Counted from the stretch's first letter, positions 7,698-16,429 are shown. The stretch is DNA of 52,836 nt from an uncultured Alistipes sp. (GCA_900544195.1 UQUJ01000015.1:1-52836), one strand, 5' to 3'. Made by a program: numbers and translations. Notes: generated by a model not told the origin, from the sequence alone.

Positions 7698-8621
7698 CTA
7701 CTCGAACTTGTTCTTGTCGATAACGATACCGATAGTCTTCTTGTCGTCCGTCACGAGCGTCTTTCCGGTAAATTTCGGTGCTTTGGCAGTTCCTTCAAAA
7801 TTACCGCTTGCGTTCTTCTTGAAAAGCCGGAACTCGATATCAGCATTGGTAAAGTCGCAGCTATTATAATAAAAAGCAACTCCATCCGCATCCGGAACTC
7901 CGCCCATGCAGCCACTGCTACCTGGCTTTATCGGGCTAAAAGTTGGACAATAATCTGAAATATCAATAACTATCGCTCCGATACAATCAGGATACACCTC
8001 AGTCCCCGGTGTCGTAACATCCGCGGCCTGGAGAATATAGCTTTTCGCCTCCGCCGGGTTAAGACCTTTGACTAAAACCTTGAGCGGAGTATATGTCTTC
8101 CAGCCTGATATGGTCGCTGACAACTTATTGCCCGCATAGGTATAGTCTATACCATTACAAACATAAACTAAAGGCATGAAATACACTCTTCCGCCAGCAT
8201 ACGATTCTTTATGCGGCCTGAAGAACTGCGAAATCGAAAAGAAGTCAGGCGTATATTCGGACAGGTTATTGGAGCCTTCATACATGACAGAGAATTTGCC
8301 ACTTGGCCTAAGACTTCGTCCGGCGGCGAGTTCGCCGGCAGTCCACTTCGACCCGTCATAGGTAATGACAAGATCCGGGGTCGGGTTGTTGGCCTTCTCG
8401 GTATAGTTCCAGTCGTCGAACCACAGGTTGAGCTTGTCTCCGGCGGCCCAGTCGGCCTTCACCGCCTTGGTGTCCCCGGCACCGTCAAATCCGGAAATGT
8501 TGAGGTCAAGGATGATTGAACCCTGAGGCACTGGCACTACAGGAGTCTCGATAGATTTGTTGCAGGATGCGGACAGCAATGCCGCGATTGCCGCCACAGC
8601 GATAATTGAAAGTCTCTTCAT
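7698..8621 (-). CDS. Fimbrillin-like surface lipoprotein
   Basis: This is a 307-residue lipoprotein. The start at 8621 gives MKRLSIIAVAAIAALLSASC, with a lipobox and acceptor Cys20; the longer frame upstream would bury the signal peptide. The segment TKAVKADWAAGDKLNLWFDD with a following TYDGSKW is typical of the N-terminal domain of fimbrillin/Mfa-like proteins of Bacteroidales, which form pili or coat the cell surface after lipoprotein processing. The gene follows a small ORF (8638-8778) by 16 bp in the same transcript, an arrangement I associate with Bacteroidales surface-lipoprotein loci. The exact ligand or fibre role cannot be inferred. Confidence 0.75.
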   Translation of the reverse strand: MKRLSIIAVAAIAALLSASCNKSIETPVVPVPQGSIILDLNISGFDGAGDTKAVKADWAAGDKLNLWFDDWNYTEKANNPTPDLVITYDGSKWTAGELAAGRSLRPSGKFSVMYEGSNNLSEYTPDFFSISQFFRPHKESYAGGRVYFMPLVYVCNGIDYTYAGNKLSATISGWKTYTPLKVLVKGLNPAEAKSYILQAADVTTPGTEVYPDCIGAIVIDISDYCPTFSPIKPGSSGCMGGVPDADGVAFYYNSCDFTNADIEFRLFKKNASGNFEGTAKAPKFTGKTLVTDDKKTIGIVIDKNKFE

Positions 8622-8637
8622 AATGTTGCCCTCCTTA

Positions 8638-8778
8638 TCATATCTCCTCGGTGTTGTCACCGAACGGGTTCCCGACAGTCATACCATCGGTGTCTGGACC
8701 GCTGCCGCAGATGACTCCATCAAGGCTCATCGTCAAAATCTCCGCGATGGGAGAGTCATACTTTGTTTTGTTTACCAT
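8638..8778 (-). CDS. 46-residue acidic small protein upstream of the fimbrillin-like gene
   Basis: The frame runs from ATG at 8778 to TGA at 8638 and encodes MVNKTKYDSPIAEILTMSLD followed by GVICGSGPDTDGMTVGNPFG and an acidic end. Short proteins of the pattern Y-(E/D)-(S/A)-P-x-x-E-x-L-x(n)-V-(I/V)-C-x-S-G ... N-P-F are common ahead of Bacteroidales lipoprotein genes, but I know of no function. There is no signal peptide. Start and stop fit between a good promoter (8814-8844) and the next gene, which supports real expression. Confidence 0.65.
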   Translation of the reverse strand: MVNKTKYDSPIAEILTMSLDGVICGSGPDTDGMTVGNPFGDNTEEI

Positions 8779-8813
8779 AATCGGATGATTTAATTAGGTT
8801 TATATCTTTGCCG

Positions 8814-8844
8814 TAAAGGTAGGAATAAATATTAAAAACTCAAA
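8814..8844 (-). promoter_or_regulatory. Promoter of the small ORF-fimbrillin transcript
   Basis: Reading the minus strand, TTTG (complement of 8841-8844) is followed after exactly 19 nt by TACCTTTA (8814-8821). The match to TAnnTTTG differs only in the last base. It lies about 36 bp before the ATG at 8778. Confidence 0.65.
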
Positions 8845-8943
8845 AAATGGTTGTGATTGTCTCGGAGATGTTGTAAATTCGCTCTACTTTGCCCGGGGAC
8901 TTGGCGCTGCCGTCGATCCAGGAATGTCAAACAGAAACGCAAA

Positions 8944-9072
8944 ATGAACAAGCTTAACAAAATCTTTGTGGCCGCATTGGGACTGGTTCTCATGGCCTCT
9001 TGCTCAGTCAAGACGGTGGAGATCCCTTTTGACGAGACTGTCAAGGCCGACTTTTCCGAGATCGTGCGATAG
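8944..9072 (+). pseudogene. Truncated start of a GH110-like lipoprotein gene
   Basis: From MNKLNKIFVAALGLVLMASC the frame carries a lipoprotein signal peptide, then SVKTVEIPFDETVKAD. This parallels the opening of the full GH110 protein at 10109 (ACSVKTVEVPFD). After about 40 codons the frame runs into the second restriction-modification remnant and stops. It is a 3'-truncated paralogue. The two starts are only about half identical in DNA, so the copies are old paralogues and not a fresh duplication. Confidence 0.75.
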
Positions 9073-9324
9073 AGCCTTGGACAGAGGAATATTATTGGAT
9101 TCCTGAATATTACGGATGTTGGCAAGCATATTCTGGTCGGACAGTTCTACGTCGGCGTTTCTGAAGCCGGCATAGTCATCTTCATAAGTGATCCTTCCGG
9201 CATCATTCTTTCCTAAATCCCTGCGGTATAAGAATCCCCCTTGTGTTGGCTGTCCGGCAAAAACCGCCACTGTGCTTTCCACGGCGTCCGTCTGGTACTG
9301 TTGTATCTTGAAGTTGAATTTCAT
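9069..9324 (-). pseudogene. N-terminal fragment of a second type III restriction subunit (res)
   Basis: From ATG 9324 the frame reads MKFNFKIQQYQTDAVESTVA, then FLYRRDLG, ITYEDDYAGFRNADVELSDQ and NIRNIQESNNIPLSKAL. This is the start of a type III Res subunit up to just before the ATP-binding motif. It is cut off near 9068, where the truncated lipoprotein gene begins. The fragment resembles the remnant at 5788 (about 80% by eye in the shared 5' part) but is not identical, so two different res genes once existed here. It begins 12 bp after the stop of the broken ATP-binding gene at 9337. Confidence 0.85.
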
Positions 9325-9336
9325 CTTCTTTTCTGA

Positions 9337-10070
9337 TTATTTCAATATAATCCAAATACCTCGTGTTGTCCCTTGGCGTTTTAGTACCCCAGATTCCTGC
9401 AAATCTTTAAGTATCTCTCTGGCTCTACGGTCACTAATATTTAGTCTATCAGATAATTCCTTTCTGGAAATTTATGGATTTGACTTTATGAGAAATAATA
9501 ATTGACTATTCAAATCAATTTGGATCGCATTTGGATCATTTGGATCACTTGACACAAGTGGATTCGCTATGAGGCTGGCCCTGAACATAAAATCATCCTG
9601 TTTGAAAATAGGATTTGGCCATCCGCCTTCTTCCAATTCCCTATACATTCTGTCAATACCCTCCCCAAACTCACGAATGAATTCATATTCTTTCATAAAT
9701 GAGGCAATCTTAGGATTTCGTGAGAAATGAGTTGTCCGCATATTGTGCAGCCGAACTCTTCCGGGAAGGATTCCTGGGCTTTCCACCGTGAAATGATTGT
9801 CAAACAACTTTACTTGAATGTCCGTCCCGAGGATGGAATAGTCTCTATGTGCAACCGCATTCACGATTAGTTCAGTCCAACAAAATTCCGGATATTCGGG
9901 TTTTGTCACGAACAGAGCGTTTGAGGCAAGATAAGTCCTCTCTTTTATTTGCGTCGGAGATCCGTTGTTTTTTTGGGGGTGAAGAGTGGCTATTCTCACC
10001 CGATAATATTCCAGAAGGGACTTTTGCTGTAGGAATGATGCCTTAGCATTGGTCGGACGTGGAACTTCAG
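9337..10070 (-). pseudogene. Broken AlbA_2/HATPase-type ATP-binding protein (C-terminal part)
   Basis: The remaining frame starts inside the protein (VPRPTNAKASFLQ near 10050) and contains ELIVNAVAHRDYSILGTDIQ and FIREFGEGIDRMYRELEEGG, features of the C-terminal HATPase_c_4 region of AlbA_2 (Schlafen-like) putative transcriptional regulators. A TAA at 9472-9474 interrupts the frame. The same frame then continues without shift into a winged-helix segment (ISRKELSDRLNISDRRAREI) and ends at 9337. The gene therefore lacks its N-terminus and carries a nonsense codon. Its position directly before res parallels rhuM in the first locus: both are accessory genes placed ahead of res. Confidence 0.8.
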
Positions 10071-10108
10071 AATGTTTTTCGTAAGTTTACGGAAAATTGT
10101 ATGAGATA

Positions 10109-11968
10109 ATGAATATCGTGCGTAAGATTTCCGTGGTTGTGGCTGCCGCTATCTGCATTGCGGTCACGGCGTGCTCCGTGAAAACAGTTGAGGTTCCTTT
10201 CGATTCGAACGTAAAGGATTACACTCCGGTTGTCGTTGAAATCCTGAAGTCGCACCCGAAAGGAAACGTGAGGATTCTCTTCGGCAAAGGTGTCTACCCG
10301 TTCTACCCGGAGCAGGGGGCGCGGGAGTTCCTGACGCTCTCGAACAACGACAGCGGTGACAAGCGCATAGCCTTCCTGATCAAGGACATGAGGAATGTCA
10401 CGATCGAAGGCGACGGCTCCGACTTCATGTTCCACGGGTGCATGGTGCCGTTCGCCGTCAAGGGGTCGTCCAATGTCACCATCAAGGGTGTGTCGGTTGA
10501 TTACGACTATCCTTGGACCTTCGAAGGGACGGTTCTCTCCAGCGATCCGGTCAGCAGAAGCTTCACTGTCAAGGTCTTCCCGGACACCAAGTACCGTATC
10601 GAAGGCGACAGGCTTTTCTTCGGAGGCTATGACTGGGAGTATCCGATGGGGGAGAGCATCCTTTTCGACCCGAAGACCCACAGACCTTTCTTCGACACCT
10701 GCGCCTACGACCACGGCTATTGGTCGGGCGAGATGGGAGCCAGGGATCTCGGCGACGGCGTGGTCGAGTTCACTCGCCTGAGCGCGAGGGACGTTCCTCC
10801 GGTCGGAAGCGTCTGGGACGACAAAGGGCCTACAGGACTTAACAGACGTTTCCCGGCGATGGCAGTGCTGTCATCAAAGAATATAAACATAGAGAATGTC
10901 CATATCTACCGGAGTGGCGGGATGGGACTGATAGCTGAATATTCAGAGAATATCTCGGTGAAAGGTTTCTCTACTGCGGCTCACGAAGGTTCTCCGAGGA
11001 TGGTGACCACTTCCGCTGACGCGACCCACTTTGTCAGCTGCAACGGAAAGATAACCATCGAGGACAGCCTGTTCGAGAGTATGCTGGACGATGCCGCCAA
11101 CATTCACGGAATATATATGCTTGTGGACTCGGTGCTGTCGGTGAATACTTTACGGGCGCATTTCGGTCATTTCCAACAGGTTGGCAATCAATTCGCTGAC
11201 GCTGGAGACAAGATCAGTTTCGTGGACAAATCCAATCTCCGTCCGATAGGTTCAGGCGTTATCAAGTCGATAGACAAATCTGATCGTAAAGCTTATCTGA
11301 TCGAGATGGATTTTGATCTGACACGAATTGAGAACCCAACGAATATCGCCCTTGAGAATCTTTCCCGTGGGGCTGAAGTGACCATCAGAAACTGTACTGT
11401 ACGTTACAACAGAGCCAGAAGTATACTGCTTTCAACCTATGGTGATGTTCTGGTCGAGAATTGCGACTTCGCTTCCCAGATGGCTGGAATCTGTGTCAGC
11501 GGCGATGCCAACTTCTGGTACGAATCCGGAAGGACAAAGAACATCGTGATTAGAAACAACAAGTTCACGGATCTGGCAATCGGGGCGAACGGTCCGCAGG
11601 CCATCCTCCAGATCGATCCTGAAATTCCTACCAAGACCAGGGGCAATGATTTCCACTATCATAACCGTGTGGTTTTCTCAGGCAACACGGTGTCAACCTT
11701 TGACAGCCAGATTGTCTATGCCAGAAGCGTCGGGACGCTCGACATCTCTGACAACATATTCATTGATTCAAAGTCTTATGCTCCGCTGTTTCCTGGGCAG
11801 CCGGTTATTGACGTGCAGTTCTGCGGCGATGTGACCATCAAAGGCAATGATTTCTCAAAGTGGAAGCCGGACGCCGAGATCAGCATCCACGACTGCGTCA
11901 AGGTCCTGAATGACTCCGACCTTCCTATAACAGACAAACCGAATCCTTACCGTGAGCGGAATTGGTAA
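10109..11968 (+). CDS. GH110 alpha-1,3-galactosidase, lipoprotein
   Basis: This is a 619-residue exported enzyme predicted to release terminal alpha-1,3-linked galactose, as on blood-group B or linear alpha-Gal glycans. Residues 1-22 form a lipoprotein signal (VTACS, lipid acceptor Cys in ACS). The body is a right-handed parallel beta-helix with repeated N-V-T-I / N-I-x-I turns (MRNVTIEGDGSDF, SSNVTIKGVSVDY, NIVIRNNKF). The block TTSADATHFVSC followed by ESMLDDAANIHG near residues 305-333 matches the conserved acidic active-site region of GH110. The start at 10109 is chosen over an upstream ATG because it places the signal peptide correctly. No SusCD pair is adjacent, so this looks like a stand-alone mucin- or host-glycan enzyme. 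Confidence 0.85.
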   Translation: MNIVRKISVVVAAAICIAVTACSVKTVEVPFDSNVKDYTPVVVEILKSHPKGNVRILFGKGVYPFYPEQGAREFLTLSNNDSGDKRIAFLIKDMRNVTIEGDGSDFMFHGCMVPFAVKGSSNVTIKGVSVDYDYPWTFEGTVLSSDPVSRSFTVKVFPDTKYRIEGDRLFFGGYDWEYPMGESILFDPKTHRPFFDTCAYDHGYWSGEMGARDLGDGVVEFTRLSARDVPPVGSVWDDKGPTGLNRRFPAMAVLSSKNINIENVHIYRSGGMGLIAEYSENISVKGFSTAAHEGSPRMVTTSADATHFVSCNGKITIEDSLFESMLDDAANIHGIYMLVDSVLSVNTLRAHFGHFQQVGNQFADAGDKISFVDKSNLRPIGSGVIKSIDKSDRKAYLIEMDFDLTRIENPTNIALENLSRGAEVTIRNCTVRYNRARSILLSTYGDVLVENCDFASQMAGICVSGDANFWYESGRTKNIVIRNNKFTDLAIGANGPQAILQIDPEIPTKTRGNDFHYHNRVVFSGNTVSTFDSQIVYARSVGTLDISDNIFIDSKSYAPLFPGQPVIDVQFCGDVTIKGNDFSKWKPDAEISIHDCVKVLNDSDLPITDKPNPYRERNW

Positions 11969-12001
11969 GGATCCGGTTCGCTAAGATATATTGGGGATGG
12001 C

Positions 12002-13702
12002 TTACTTTTCAGAGGATGCCGTCCCTTTTGATTTGTCCTCGGTATCTTGCTGCGAAGCTTCGTCCGATGTCTTTTCCTTGTACTTGAAACGGCGGATCTT
12101 GTGCGTGGCCGTCTTCTCGAAGTCTTCCTTCATCGCCTCGACCTCGCCGATCTTGGACTGTTTGCTGACGTGCTTGTTGACATATTCAAGAACCGCCTGC
12201 TTCATCGACTGGAGGTTGTCGAAGAACTTGTCCTCGCGCTGTTGGTTCCAGTCCAGCACATTGTCATCGAACTTCACGAGGGCCACCAACTTGCCGTTCC
12301 TTTCCACCACGAGTGATTCGTTCACTCCAGAAATGGTGTTGATCACCTGCTCGATCTCCTCCGGGTAGATGTTCTCGCCCGAAGGTCCCACTATCATATT
12401 CCCGAGCCTTCCCTTGATGTAGTAGCGTCCCTTGGAATCCTGGCACGCAAGGTCGTTGGTGCGGAACCAGCCGTCGTCGGTCAGCACGGAGCGGGTCCTT
12501 TCCGGGTCGCGGTAGTAGCCCAGCATCACGTTGTCACCCTTGGCGACAATCTCGCCCTCGCCGGTCTCCGGGTTCACGTTCTGAAGCTTGACCTCCACGT
12601 TGTAGGCCGGAACGCCGATCGATCCCACCACCGTCTTTCCCACGCACGCGTTCGTGATCAGCGGCGCGGTCTCTGTCAGGCCGTAGCCGATCGCATAGGG
12701 GAATCCGGCCTTGTTGAGGAAGTCCTCGACGGTCGGATCCAGCTTTGATCCTCCGATGCCGAAGAATTTTAGTTTCCCGCCGAAGGATGCGTAGAGTTTC
12801 TTCCCGATGAGCCAGTAGAGGAGTCTCGGCGTGTGTCCCTTCATCCAGGAAAGCACGCGGCTCTTCTCCACCGTCGGGACCACGCTGTTCTTGTAGACCT
12901 TCTCGATGATCAGCGGCACGGAGCACATGATGGTCGGCTTGACCTTCTTCATCGTCTGCATCAGGATGCTCGGTGTGGGCGGTTTTTGAATATAATAGAC
13001 GCAGCCTCCGACGTACAGCGGGTAAAGCACGCTGAACGCCATCTCGTAGGTGTGCGACATCGGCAGGATGGAGAGCCAGCGGTCGTGCTTCCCGGCCTTC
13101 TGGGCATGGTAGGCCGCTATGATGTTCTGGCAGAAGTTGCGGTGGCTGAGCATCACGCCTTTGGCCTTTCCGGAAGTCCCTGATGTGTAGATGATTGACG
13201 CAAGGTCATCGGCCTGTGGATCAACACCGTGACCCTCGCAGGTGAAAGCCTTGTCATCCTTTTTGATGAAGTCGAAAGTCTCTATGTCGATCACGAGGGT
13301 CAGTTTGTCGATCACCTCCTGACTGAGTTTCTTAAGAAGCCTCCTGGACACGAAGATGGCCTTGCATTCCGAGTGATTGATGATGTTTGTGACCTCGCTT
13401 TCCGACGAGTCCGGCAGGATTGGCACGGTCACACGTCCGAAAGGCACGCACGAGAACATCGCAACCGTCCAGTTGGGCATGTTGTTGGAAAGTATGGCTA
13501 CCTTGTCCCTTGCGCTGATCCCGAATCTGTTGAAGCGGTGTGAAAGCTCCAGACACTTGTGCTTGAAGCTTTCGTAGGTGTATTCCTGCCCACCTTCGAC
13601 GAACCGCGAGAGCGGCCGCTTGTCGTAGTTGTCGGTGGCATATTCAAAAAGCTTGGCCAGGGTAGTGACATAGTTCTCCCTGCTTTGGCTGAAAATTGGC
13701 AT
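12002..13702 (-). CDS. AMP-dependent long-chain acyl-CoA (or acyl-ACP) synthetase
   Basis: This is a 566-residue member of the ANL adenylating family, which activates fatty acids with ATP. The P-loop motif IYTSGTSGKAKG lies at 171-182, the substrate/adenylate motif GYGLTETAP at 339-347, and the C-terminal hinge region with GRLGNMIVGPSGENIYPEEI near 430-450. No membrane helix is evident. It is preceded, 12 bp upstream on the same strand, by a glycerol-phosphate acyltransferase homologue, which suggests that activated acyl groups feed lipid synthesis or recycling. The C-terminal 40 residues are charged and low in complexity. CoA versus ACP as acceptor cannot be told from sequence. Confidence 0.88.
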   Translation of the reverse strand: MPIFSQSRENYVTTLAKLFEYATDNYDKRPLSRFVEGGQEYTYESFKHKCLELSHRFNRFGISARDKVAILSNNMPNWTVAMFSCVPFGRVTVPILPDSSESEVTNIINHSECKAIFVSRRLLKKLSQEVIDKLTLVIDIETFDFIKKDDKAFTCEGHGVDPQADDLASIIYTSGTSGKAKGVMLSHRNFCQNIIAAYHAQKAGKHDRWLSILPMSHTYEMAFSVLYPLYVGGCVYYIQKPPTPSILMQTMKKVKPTIMCSVPLIIEKVYKNSVVPTVEKSRVLSWMKGHTPRLLYWLIGKKLYASFGGKLKFFGIGGSKLDPTVEDFLNKAGFPYAIGYGLTETAPLITNACVGKTVVGSIGVPAYNVEVKLQNVNPETGEGEIVAKGDNVMLGYYRDPERTRSVLTDDGWFRTNDLACQDSKGRYYIKGRLGNMIVGPSGENIYPEEIEQVINTISGVNESLVVERNGKLVALVKFDDNVLDWNQQREDKFFDNLQSMKQAVLEYVNKHVSKQSKIGEVEAMKEDFEKTATHKIRRFKYKEKTSDEASQQDTEDKSKGTASSEK

Positions 13703-13714
13703 AATAAACTATTC

Positions 13715-14272
13715 TTAATGAGTGATATAGCCCTCCGGGTGTTTGCCCTCGAAGTGCATTGTTTCGTAGATCGCCTGGATTCTGTCGGTGTCAGCGCGCG
13801 CGTCATCTGTCAACTCAACCTTCTCGCCGATGCCGACGCGCTTGGTCTTCCAGTCAAAAAATCCCATATAGACAGGGCATCCGACCTCTCTTGCGATGAG
13901 GTGGTAGCCAGTCTTCCATTTCTTCACAGCCTTTCTGGTGCCTTCCGGAGCGATGGCGAGGTGGAACTGGTCCACTTTCTCCATCTCTTCTATGAGGCTC
14001 TTGACCATGGCTGCTGCGCTCCTTCTGTCCACAGGAATGCAGCCGACCTTGCGGAGGAACACCCCGACCGGCCAGAAGAAAAACTCCTTCTTGATCATAA
14101 CGTGCGCCGTCCGGTCGAACTGCGTGTAGAAAAGGTAGGAGACGACAAAGTCCCAGACCGATGTGTGCGGCACCCCCAGGATGACGCATTTGTCTTCGGG
14201 AGCCGGACCACCGACCGTGGTCCATCCCATCTTTTTCAGCAACCAGCCGCAAAATTTCGCCCAACGTGACAT
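13715..14272 (-). CDS. PlsC-like 1-acylglycerol-3-phosphate acyltransferase
   Basis: The 185-residue protein has the acyltransferase H-x4-D motif (HTSVWD, 36-41) and the phosphate-binding PEGTR (109-113). These define the PlsC family, which transfers an acyl chain to lysophosphatidate or related lipids at the inner membrane. It is shorter than E. coli PlsC and has only a weak N-terminal hydrophobic segment, so it may belong to the family of small PlsC-like enzymes acting on other lipids. Transcription with parE upstream and the acyl-CoA ligase downstream is likely, as gaps are about 12 bp each. Confidence 0.85.
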   Translation of the reverse strand: MSRWAKFCGWLLKKMGWTTVGGPAPEDKCVILGVPHTSVWDFVVSYLFYTQFDRTAHVMIKKEFFFWPVGVFLRKVGCIPVDRRSAAAMVKSLIEEMEKVDQFHLAIAPEGTRKAVKKWKTGYHLIAREVGCPVYMGFFDWKTKRVGIGEKVELTDDARADTDRIQAIYETMHFEGKHPEGYITH

Positions 14273-14284
14273 AGTCTTTGAATA

Positions 14285-16222
14285 TTAGATGTTAACGTCC
14301 TCCAACTCCTCCTCGGAACGCAGGTTCGCCCTGATGAAGTTCTGGCGGTCGATCGTGTTGTCGCCCATGTAGAACTCCATGATGTCCGCTATGGACTCCT
14401 CGTCGGAAAGCTTGACGAGATCCAGCCTCATGTTCTCTCCGATGAAATCCACGAACTCGTCCGACGAGATCTCTCCCAGACCCTTGAACCTCGTGATCTG
14501 CACGGCGGTCTTCAGCTCCCTGACGGCGGCCTCCTTCTCCTCGGGGGAGTAGCAGTAGCGCCTCACCTTCTTGTTGGCCACTCTGAAAAGAGGGGTTTGA
14601 AGAATATGCACGTGTCCGCGGCGGATAAGATCCGGGTAATACTTCATGAAGAAGGTCAGCACGAGCATCCTGATGTGCATTCCGTCATCATCGGCATCGG
14701 TCGCCACGATGATGTTGTTGTAGCGCAGGTTGTCAAGGTCGTCCTCGACTCCCAGGGCTGAGACCAGCAGGTTCAGCTCCTCGTTCTCGGCCACCTTCTT
14801 GCGGCTCTCCTTGTAGCAGTTGATCGGCTTGCCGCGAAGACTGAACACCGCCTGGTATTCGGCTTTCCTCACCTTGGTGATGGTACCGCTCGCGGAGTCA
14901 CCCTCAGTGATGAATATGCTCGTCTGCTCCGCGAGATCCTGCTTGCCCTTAGGCAGCTTGTCACAGAAGTGGAAGCGGCAGTCGCGCAGCTTGCGGTTAT
15001 AGACATTCGCCTTCTTGTTCCTTTCCCTGGTCTTCTTCTGGATCCCGGCGATTTCCTCGCGCTCAGCCTGGGACTCCTTGATTTTGTTCTCGATGATCGG
15101 AACAATGTCCTTGTTGATTCTCAGGTAGTTGTCCAGATTCTTGGCGATGAAGTCATTGACGTACGAGCGGATGGTCGGCCCGCGGTCGATCTCGATGGAG
15201 CCGTCGGGATTGAGAATCTTCTTGCCGTTCCCGTCGGTCTTCTCCTTCTCCCACATGTAGGTGGATCCGAGCTTGGTCTTTGTCTGGCCTTCGAAGTTCG
15301 GCTCCTGGATCTGGATGCTGATCGCCCCGATGATGCCCTGGCGGCAGTCCTCCGGAGCGTAGTTCTTCTTGAAGAAATCCTTGAGCGTCTTCGCTATGGC
15401 CTCCCTGAACGCCGCGAGGTGGGTGCCACCGTCACGGGTGTTCTGTCCGTTGACGAACGAGGCTATGTTCTCGCCGTAGGAGTTGCCGTGCGTCAGCACG
15501 ACCTCCACGTCCTCTCCCACCAGGTGGATCGGCTCGTAGAGCGGTGTCTCGGAGATGGTGTCTTTGATCAGGTCGAGAAGACCGTTCTCGGACTTGTAGG
15601 AGACACCGTTCAGGACAAGCGTCAGCCCTTTCTTAAGGTAGGAGTAATTCTTGACCATGGTCTCCACGTAGTCCATGTTGAACTCGAAGTTCCCGAACAT
15701 CGTGCTGTCCGGTGTGAAGACCACGAGGGTTCCGTTCTTCTCGCTGACTTTCTCTTTCCTGTCGCTGCCCACCAGCTCTCCGCGCTCGTACCGCGCCCAG
15801 GAGCTTTCGCCGTCCCTGAAGGACTCGACGTAGAACTTCTCGGACAGGGCGTTCACGGCCTTCGTGCCGACGCCGTTCAGGCCGACGGACTTCTTGAAAG
15901 CCTTGTCGTCGAACTTGCCTCCGGTGTTCAGCTGGCTTGTTGCCTTGATGACAGAGTTGAGAGGGATGCCTCGTCCAAAGTCCCTGACGGAGACCTGCCT
16001 GTCCTCAATCTTAATGATGACCTGCTTGCCGAATCCTGCGGAGAACTCGTCGATACAGTTATCCACGATCTCCTTGAGCAGCACATAGATGCCGTCTCCC
16101 GGATTGGAGCCGTTGCCAAGTCTTCCGATGTACATTCCCGGACGCCGGCGGATGTGTTCGACACCTTCCAGGGTCCGTATGTTGTCGTCAGTGTAGTCGT
16201 AGTTCTGTTCTATGTTCGCCAT
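14285..16222 (-). CDS. parE: DNA topoisomerase IV subunit B (GyrB/ParE family)
   Basis: This is the ATPase subunit of a type IIA topoisomerase, which decatenates daughter chromosomes with ParC. The GHKL fold is marked by EIVDNCIDEF (51-60), DFGRGIPL and VGLNGVGTKAVNALS. The Toprim region carries TEGDSASG near 443 and LRGKPINC after it. At 645 residues and with a short Toprim-to-C-terminus region it fits ParE better than GyrB. parC is not within the window. A -7 like box (TAATTTTG, complement of 16245-16252) lies 23 bp before the start. Confidence 0.9.
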   Translation of the reverse strand: MANIEQNYDYTDDNIRTLEGVEHIRRRPGMYIGRLGNGSNPGDGIYVLLKEIVDNCIDEFSAGFGKQVIIKIEDRQVSVRDFGRGIPLNSVIKATSQLNTGGKFDDKAFKKSVGLNGVGTKAVNALSEKFYVESFRDGESSWARYERGELVGSDRKEKVSEKNGTLVVFTPDSTMFGNFEFNMDYVETMVKNYSYLKKGLTLVLNGVSYKSENGLLDLIKDTISETPLYEPIHLVGEDVEVVLTHGNSYGENIASFVNGQNTRDGGTHLAAFREAIAKTLKDFFKKNYAPEDCRQGIIGAISIQIQEPNFEGQTKTKLGSTYMWEKEKTDGNGKKILNPDGSIEIDRGPTIRSYVNDFIAKNLDNYLRINKDIVPIIENKIKESQAEREEIAGIQKKTRERNKKANVYNRKLRDCRFHFCDKLPKGKQDLAEQTSIFITEGDSASGTITKVRKAEYQAVFSLRGKPINCYKESRKKVAENEELNLLVSALGVEDDLDNLRYNNIIVATDADDDGMHIRMLVLTFFMKYYPDLIRRGHVHILQTPLFRVANKKVRRYCYSPEEKEAAVRELKTAVQITRFKGLGEISSDEFVDFIGENMRLDLVKLSDEESIADIMEFYMGDNTIDRQNFIRANLRSEEELEDVNI

Positions 16223-16244
16223 TTATCTTAATCGCATAATCGTA

Positions 16245-16252
16245 CAAAATTA
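16245..16252 (-). promoter_or_regulatory. Probable -7 box of the parE transcript
   Basis: The minus strand reads TAATTTTG, a full match to TAnnTTTG, 23 bp upstream of the parE ATG. Upstream at the -33 distance there is only a T-run (TTTT), so the match is partial. The rest of the intergenic space to 16398 holds no gene I can support. Confidence 0.4.
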
Positions 16253-16398
16253 CAAAATTTGGCACGCATTAAAAAATAAATATTCTCCTCCTCCGTCCTT
16301 CTTGTCCCTCTTGCCCCTTGGAACTCTCTGTCCCATCAGATGCCCTCGAATGTTGACGGCGATTTCAGAACTCTTTCCTGCGATTGTATTACTTGGAC

Positions 16399-16429
16399 TT
16401 GAAAAAGTACCTATTAAATGGTAAATTTG
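16399..16429 (+). promoter_or_regulatory. Promoter of the leader ORF-DUF1573 operon
   Basis: TTG at 16399-16401 is followed after 20 nt by TAAATTTG at 16422-16429, a full match to the Bacteroidetes -7 consensus. Transcription would begin near 16436, about 20 nt before the leader ORF at 16456. Confidence 0.7.

Noticed and set aside
13559..14269. 236-codon plus-strand frame opposite the acyltransferase
   Set aside because: It spans the antisense of two genes with no recognisable family; the acyltransferase motifs on the other strand are clear.
14969..16231. 420-codon open frame on the plus strand opposite parE
   Set aside because: It is the antisense shadow of a strongly conserved gene with biased third positions. 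Its translation shows no domain.
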